Part shown: positions 52,300 through 64,000 of the stretch, one piece after another
Position numbering within the stretch: position 1 is the stretch's first letter
How the letters are laid out: every line of letters starts with the position of its first letter
Assembly: GCA_024291935.2 (NCBI GenBank)
Contig: CM044318.1
Span: forward strand, 88,153,501 to 88,217,500
Direction: 5' to 3'
Source: Okapia johnstoni
Taxonomy: Eukaryota; Chordata; Mammalia; Artiodactyla; Giraffidae
DNA: 64,000 nt
The notes under the pieces: generated by a model
What the model was told of the DNA's origin: nothing
What the model saw: only the letters and a program-made list of their open reading frames with translations
The model's database searches: none
Program-made: the position numbers and the translations under genes

Positions 52300-52720
52300 G
52301 AGGTCACTGCCACCTCCGAAGGCGCGAATCTCGGCTCCCTCGCAGGCTTCAGGCTTCGTGCTGCGCCTGCGCTGTGGGGACAGACGAGGTGAACCCCTCC
52401 CGGGACCAGCACGAAGGTGGCCCCCCGACTCGCCGCGAGCGGGGGGTGCTTCAAGCTTGACGCGTGCCTGGAGGGCACTAGCCTCTCGTGGTCCCTTGTA
52501 GGGGAGGGTGCGGGGATGCGGAGCAGTTTGGAGAGGCGGGACTGAAGAGAGACAGGAAGGGCAGGGGGTGCTCGGTGGCGGGGCGGGGCGGGGCGGGGCG
52601 GGGTGTGCAGTGTTGAGTGAAGAGCCCGGGACAGCACACGTGCTGCAAACTGGCAGCAGAGAAGTCATCAAGCCTCGCCAGAGCCGCCCTCCGCCCCTGC
52701 CGTCCCGCAGGCAGCGGGCT
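52300..52720. promoter_or_regulatory. Orphan CpG island with G-quadruplex motif
   Basis: Dense CpG (TCGGCTCCCTCGCAGG, TGCGCCTGCGCTG, CTCGCCGCGAGC) and, at 52580-52603, five GGGG runs separated by single C. No known gene starts here; PAOX has its own island 4 kb to the right. Confidence 0.55.
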
Positions 52721-52867
52721 GTTACTGGCAGTCACGCCTTGATCTGCTTGGCAGCCTGTAAAGACCAGCCACAGAAACTGTTCAGTATCAGGAGCCGGTC
52801 AGCCTGTAGTCTGGGCACAGGCGAAGAGTTTTCAGAGCTTGCTACCAGTCCATAGTAACACCTCTCC

Positions 52868-53110
52868 TCAGTTCAGTTCAGCTGCTCAGTCGTGTCCCAT
52901 TCTTTGCGACCCCATGGACTGCAGCACGCCAGGCTTCTCTGTCCATCACCAACTCCCAGAGCCTGCAAACTCATGTCCGTCGAGTCAGTGATGCCATCTG
53001 ACCATCCCATCCTCTGTCGTCCCCCTCTCCTCCTGCCTTCGATCTTTCCCAGCATGAGGGGGTTTTCCAGTGAGTTAGCTCTTCACATCAGGTGGCCAAA
53101 GTACTGGAGC
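52868..53110 (-). repeat. BovB 3' end fragment, minus strand
   Basis: GTTCAGTTCAGCTGCTCAGT, GACCCCATGGACTGCAGC and GTCCATCACCAACTCCCAGA are the antisense of the BovB tail. Confidence 0.85.
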
Positions 53111-53149
53111 TTCAGCTTCACACCTCTCCTAGACAGCTCTTTTAAAAGG

Positions 53150-53245
53150 CAGGCAAATGGCAACCCAATCCTATGGACAGAGGAGTCTGTCAGGCTACAG
53201 ACCATAGTGTTGCAAAGAGTAGGACATGACACAGCTTATCAATTA
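53150..53245 (+). repeat. Bov-A body fragment
   Basis: GGCAAATGGCAACCCAATCC and ATGGACAGAGGAGTCTGTCA, with TTGCAAAGAGTAGGACATGA after them, are a short sense fragment of the Bov-A unit. Confidence 0.6.
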
Positions 53246-53302
53246 GATAGCAGTAGCCGCATCCCTTGCATGCATGTCTCACTGGAGGAAAAGACCACAT
53301 TC

Positions 53303-54085
53303 AGTTCAGTTCAGTTCAGTCGCTCAGTCGTGTCCAACTCTTTGCGACCCCATGAACCACAGCACGCCAGGCCTCCCTGTCCATCACCAACTCCAGGAGT
53401 TTACCCAAACTCATGTCCATTGAGTCAGTGATGCCATCCAACCATCTCATCCTCTGTCGTCCCCTTCTCCTCCTGCCTTAAATCTTTCCCAGCATCAGGG
53501 TCTTTTCAAATGAGTCAGCTCTTCGCATCAGGTGGCCAAAGTATTGGAGTTTCAGCTTCAGCATCAGGCCTTCCAGTGAATATTCAGGACTGATCTCCTT
53601 TAGGATGGACTGGTTGGATCTCTTTGCAGTCCAAGGGACTCTCAGGAGTCTTCTCCAACACCACAGTTCAAAAGCATCAATCCTTTGGTGCTCAACTTTC
53701 TTTCTAGTCCAACTCTCACATCCATACATGATCACTGGAAAAACCATAGCCTTGACTAGACGGGCCTTTGTTGACAAAGTAATGTCTCTGCTTTTTAATA
53801 TGCTGTCTAGGTTGGTCATAGCTTTCCTTCCAAGGAGTAAGCGTCTTTTAATTTCATGGCTGCAGTCACCATCTGCAGTGATTTTGGAGCCCCAAAATAA
53901 AGTCAGCCACTGTTTCCACTGTTTCCCCATCTATTTGCCATGAAGTGATGGGACCAGATGCCATGATCTTAGTTTTCTGAATGTTGAGCTTTAAGCCAAC
54001 CTTTTCACTCTCCTCTTTCACTTTCATTAAGAGGCTCTTTAGTTCTTTTTCACTTTCTGCCGTAAGGGTGGTGTCATCTGTATAG
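53303..54085 (-). mobile_element. BovB LINE 3' fragment, minus strand
   Basis: Minus-strand translation gives SEKELKSLLMKVKEESEKVG, LKLNIQKTKIMASGPITSWQ, RLVKAMVFPVIMYGCESWTR and RLLRVPWTAKRSNQSILKEI, the RTE C-terminal region after the RT. Its end duplicates the tail of the neighbouring copy at 52868. Confidence 0.92.
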
Positions 54086-55079
54086 TTATGTGACCATTTT
54101 CTGTCTTCCTCCCTCTGGGCTCCCATGAGGGCTGGGATTCTGTTCCTGTTACTCAGGATTGAGTCCTCAGCACCTTTATTACTTGCATAGGTACTGTCTT
54201 CTCAGGTTTGAGGAGCAATTAGATCTTAAACCTCATTCCAGGCAGTGGCACTGGGTGACTGGCATTAGCCTGGGAGGTATTCTCTGCAAACCAGGATCCC
54301 AGGAGGGAACAGCATGTGGGAACAGCAAGCACAGCTGGAGGTGGGTCTGCTGCACCCAGTAGGCTGACCCTCCCGACTCTTGTCCACTCTTTGGCTCCCA
54401 TAATCCTGGCAGCAAGGCTTATATGCTCTAGGCAGGAGACTGGAAGACCCTTTCCAGGGAGCCTGACCAACCCAAGAGGAAGGACTTAGAGACGTGGATG
54501 ATTGGGGTTCCCCAACTAAAGCCCCTTCCAAGGAGCACCCCAGAGTCAAGCTCAAATTTGACAAGCCCCACTCCCAAACAGCCATCTGGTCTATCGTTCC
54601 TGTCACCAGGAGACAGACAAACGTCACCTGACATCTCAGAGAGCCAAAAGAAACAGGAAGAAGGGCCCAGAGCACAGCGACTGAGCAGGACAGAGCACTC
54701 ACATCCCCAGTCTCCCAAGAAGATGAAGCATGAGGAGACCCTTCTTTTCTCTAGAAACAAGTACCACAGAAGCAGAGCAGTAACGATGGGAAACAAGAGG
54801 ATATGTGAGCATTCAAGGGCCGGGCTCAACCTCTGACAGCCTAAATCAAGGACTTTAGAAAGAGCTAAGAGCAAACCAGTAGGGAGTTTGCTCAGGGACG
54901 AGTCATCAGCAGAAACGATTGATTGGTGACATAATGACATCATTTGCTAGGACTGAAGTACAGGAATTTCCAGATTGAGGGCCCTCTGAGTGGGGTACAC
55001 AATAAATAAAAACCAAGGAGCCTGGGAGCACCACATTGTGAAACTTCAGATCTTAATTTTTCTTAAAGTTTTTAATTTT
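54086..55079. other. PAOX upstream region, no recognised gene
   Basis: An open frame of 112 codons at 54498-54836 is Ser/Pro/Lys rich and matches no family that I know. Nothing else stands out. Confidence 0.4.
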
Positions 55080-55440
55080 TTTTGGCCACGAAGCACAGCA
55101 TATGGAATCTTAGTTCCCCAACCAGGGATTGAACCCGTGCCCCCTGCATTGGACACATGGAGTCTTTTTTGTTCAATTAATTATTTTCGACTGTGCTGGG
55201 TCTTCGTTGCAGCGAACGGGGTCTACTCTTTGTTACGGTGTGTGGGGTTCTTAGTGTGGTGGATTCTCTTGTTGCTGAGCTCAGCTCTAGGCCTCAGTAG
55301 TTGCAGCACTGGGGCTCAGTAGTGGTACACGAGTTTTGCTGCTCCATGGCACATGAGATCTTCCCGGACCAGGGGTCAAACCCGTGTCCCCTGCACTGGC
55401 AGGCAGATTCTTCACCACTGGACCACCAGGGACGTCCCCA
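55080..55440 (-). mobile_element. CHR-like SINEs, minus strand, two adjoining pieces
   Basis: GGAATCTTAGTTCCCCAACC with GGGATTGAACCCGTGCCCCC, and then GCACATGAGATCTTCCCGGA with GGACCACCAGGGACGTCCC, are the antisense of CHR-type units. Confidence 0.65.
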
Positions 55441-56149
55441 GAACATCTTAAAAACTTCCAGAGAGGAAAACACCCCCATTGCTTGTAAGGGATTAGAAAT
55501 TAGAATGCCATGGATTTCTTCACAGCACCCCGAGGAGGGAGGAGAAAGGGAGCGGTGCCTTCAGAGTCCGAAGGAAGAGGCTTCGGACTCAGAATTCTAT
55601 GCCCAGGCAAACTACAGATCAAGCGTGAGGACAAAGTGAAGGTATTTTCAGCTTTGCAAAGTCCTTTAAAGAATAATCTCCCAGACACCTCTTCTGGGCT
55701 TTACCAAAACACGAGACTGAATGCGAGAAGAACAAGACTATATGACTGAGGAGGGCAACACAGGGAGAGAGAAGGGGCTCCTTGGAGATGGAGGAAGACT
55801 CCAGACTGAAGGACCACCTGCCCGGACTGGAGCTAACTGCCCTCCCGGCCCATCCCCACTCACGGAGGCACCGCGGGCAGCGGTGGGAGCCGCAGGACCA
55901 CGGGTGGGAGGATGATGTGCTTACAGGGCAGCCCGATGGCCCTTTTAGCAGAAAGCAGGCGCTTTCTAATCGCTGCAAGGCTGTAGGGGAGACTTGCCCG
56001 AACCAGAATCATTCTCCAGAAATGCCTGCAGGCTCGAGCTGGTTTCCGGCTCCTGGGGTCAGAGCGGTGGGCGGGGGCGGGCCTCGTTCTCCACTCACTG
56101 TTTATCGTGCACTTTGTACTTCACGTGTGTGGCACCCGGTGCCTGGAGA
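55441..56149. other. PAOX upstream region
   Basis: Moderately GC-rich. Open frames overlap on both strands without a recognised domain. It may include distal PAOX regulatory DNA. Confidence 0.35.
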
Positions 56150-56156
56150 CACGTAA

Positions 56157-62589
<6,433 letters not shown>

Positions 62590-62849
62590 TAGGGCCAGGA
62601 CAGGCCCCGCGAAGGCTGGGCTGCCGGTGCAGTCAGCGGGCCGGGACCCTGTGACTCACAGTCCATTTTCTTTTTGAAACGTGTTGTTTTAATCAGAATT
62701 CTACATCCCTGTAGCTTGAAGCGTCAGCATTCTATAATGATGGCTAAGAAAACAGAATAACAACAAACTAGAGCGTTCCGGTGGGGACGCGCCGCTGAGC
62801 CTTCCCGGGCCGCACTTCAGGCTGGCTCTGCCTGCCGAATAATGCGTGA

Positions 62850-62995
62850 AGCTACTGCCTTTTTAAAATTGAGGTTTAGTTGATTTGCAGCGCTGTGTGA
62901 GTTTCAGGTGTCCAGTGAAGTGATTCAGCCACTTGTGTGTATGTGTGTGTTCTGTCTCAGGTGCTTTTCCATTGTAGTTCTGCTACTTTTTACAA
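62850..62995 (-). mobile_element. L1 3' fragment, antisense, in PAOX intron 6
   Basis: TTGAGGTTTAGTTGATTTGC and GTGAAGTGATTCAGCCACTT, with CTTTTCCATTGTAG, are the antisense of the cetartiodactyl L1 3' end. Confidence 0.65.
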
Positions 62996-62997
62996 AG

Positions 62998-63190
62998 GGG
63001 CTTCCCTGGTGGCTCAGTGGTAAAGAATCTGAGACATGGGTTCAATCTCTGGGTCAGGAAGATCCCTTGGAGAAGGAAATAGCTACCCACTCCAGTATTC
63101 TTACCTGGAGAATCCCATGGACAGAGGAGCCTGGTGGGTTACAGTCCATGGGGTCACAAAGAGTCAGACACAACTGAGTGACTAACACCT
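62998..63190 (+). mobile_element. Bov-tA SINE in PAOX intron 6
   Basis: GGGGCTTCCCTGGTGGCTCA, GGTTCAATCTCTGGGTCAGG and AGAGTCAGACACAACTGAGT; inserted next to or into the L1 fragment. Confidence 0.9.
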
Positions 63191-63479
63191 TCACTTTTTA
63201 CAAAGCATTGAATTGTGGAAAACTTTCAACACTGCAAAGGTTGGCAGAACCTTTGGGTTCCTGTCTCCAGCTTCACAGCTGTCTGCCCCCGGCGTCTCCC
63301 TGCCCTCCTAACTCACCCTCTAGTAAGCATGTCCCACAGGCGATGTTTTATCTGCAGCTGTTTCAGTGTGCATCTCTAAAAGATCGAGCACGTGTCTTAA
63401 AATACGTAACTACAGCACTGTTACCACCCCTCGGAATTCACACATCCTCCAGCATTCCCTGTCCAGTTTTCTATATGCC

Positions 63480-63595
63480 TCTCCCCCCATGCCTCACAGC
63501 ATGTGGGATCTTAGTTCCCAGACCAGGAATGGAACCCGGGCCCCCTGCACTGGAAGCGCAGTCTTAACCACTCCACTACCAGGGAAGTCCTTCTA
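63480..63595 (-). mobile_element. CHR-like tRNA-derived SINE, minus strand, in PAOX intron 6
   Basis: CATGTGGGATCTTAGTTCCC, GGAATGGAACCCGGGCCCCC and CCACTACCAGGGAAGTCC are the antisense of the CHR body, B box and head. Confidence 0.7.
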
Positions 63596-64000
63596 AGTGC
63601 TTTCTGATAACTTCTTGAAGCTTCACTTTCAGGAATTGCCGATGGAATTCTGACCACAGCACACAAAGTTTTAGCTTTCTTCCACTCCCCCGCCCACCCA
63701 GCCCTCAGGCCTCTCCCCACCCTCCCAGGCTTGACGAAGTGATTTTGTTAAGACTGCTGTTTGCACACACCTTGCTTGCTGTGGGCACTGTCTACGCCTG
63801 AGCTGCCTTCTTATTGGTGGCGGAAACAACCACTCCCCCGGGCTGCTGAATTCTGTAGGTGGGCGCTGTGGGACAGCTGTTTCTGCCCATGGTGTCCAGG
63901 GCCTCAGCTGGGGGTGACTCAGGGCCGGGCTGGGTCACGCGGGCTGCTTCTCTCACACGTCTGCCCTGAGCACAGCTGGCACGTTGGCCGGAGCGCCTGC
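63596..64000 (+). other. PAOX intron 6, right edge
   Basis: No sign of the final PAOX exon up to the end of the window; nothing else recognised. Confidence 0.5.

Noticed and set aside
54498..54836. 112-codon plus-strand frame as a novel gene
   Set aside because: No splice, promoter or family evidence; composition is compatible with chance.

Overview
The window is nuclear DNA from a ruminant, most likely a bovid close to cattle. Two lines of evidence agree. The non-coding part is full of ruminant-specific repeats: BovB (RTE) LINEs, tRNA-Glu-headed Bov-tA SINEs, Bov-A2 dimers, L1 and endogenous-retrovirus LTRs. The split genes occur in the order CALY(-), PRAP1(+), FUOM(-), ECHS1(-), PAOX(+), which is the gene order of human 10q26.3. 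Orthologues were recognised by translating exons and checking splice sites and phases by hand. No database was searched.

Layout: positions 1-1609 hold the first three coding exons of CALY (minus strand; its last exon lies left of the window). A 2.7-kb CpG island at about 6.65-9.35 kb is the likely CALY promoter. PRAP1 has five exons at 15988-19398 (plus), with a TATA box and a poly(A) signal. FUOM has six exons at 28762-25971 (minus), with a GC-box promoter. ECHS1 has eight exons at 43250-36030 (minus), with a CpG-island promoter. PAOX coding exons 1-6 lie at 56997-62544 (plus); its final exon lies right of the window. Between and inside the genes lie at least five sizeable BovB copies, about ten Bov-tA copies, several L1 fragments and two well-delimited solo LTRs.

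Functionally the genes are a conserved neighbourhood rather than a pathway. CALY encodes a neuronal vesicle protein, PRAP1 a secreted acidic epithelial protein, FUOM a fucose anomer-converting enzyme, ECHS1 the mitochondrial short-chain enoyl-CoA hydratase and PAOX a peroxisomal polyamine oxidase.

The most notable observations are: a one-base frameshift in ECHS1 exon 1 (a run of five C on the coding strand where the orthologous frame needs four); a chimeric retroposon with a 14-bp target duplication nested in an old L1; a solo LTR in sense orientation 222 bp upstream of the FUOM start codon; an ERVK-like solo LTR with a perfect 6-bp target duplication; and a GC-box minisatellite at the PAOX promoter that leaves an in-frame open extension upstream of the start. 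I see no previously undescribed multi-gene system.
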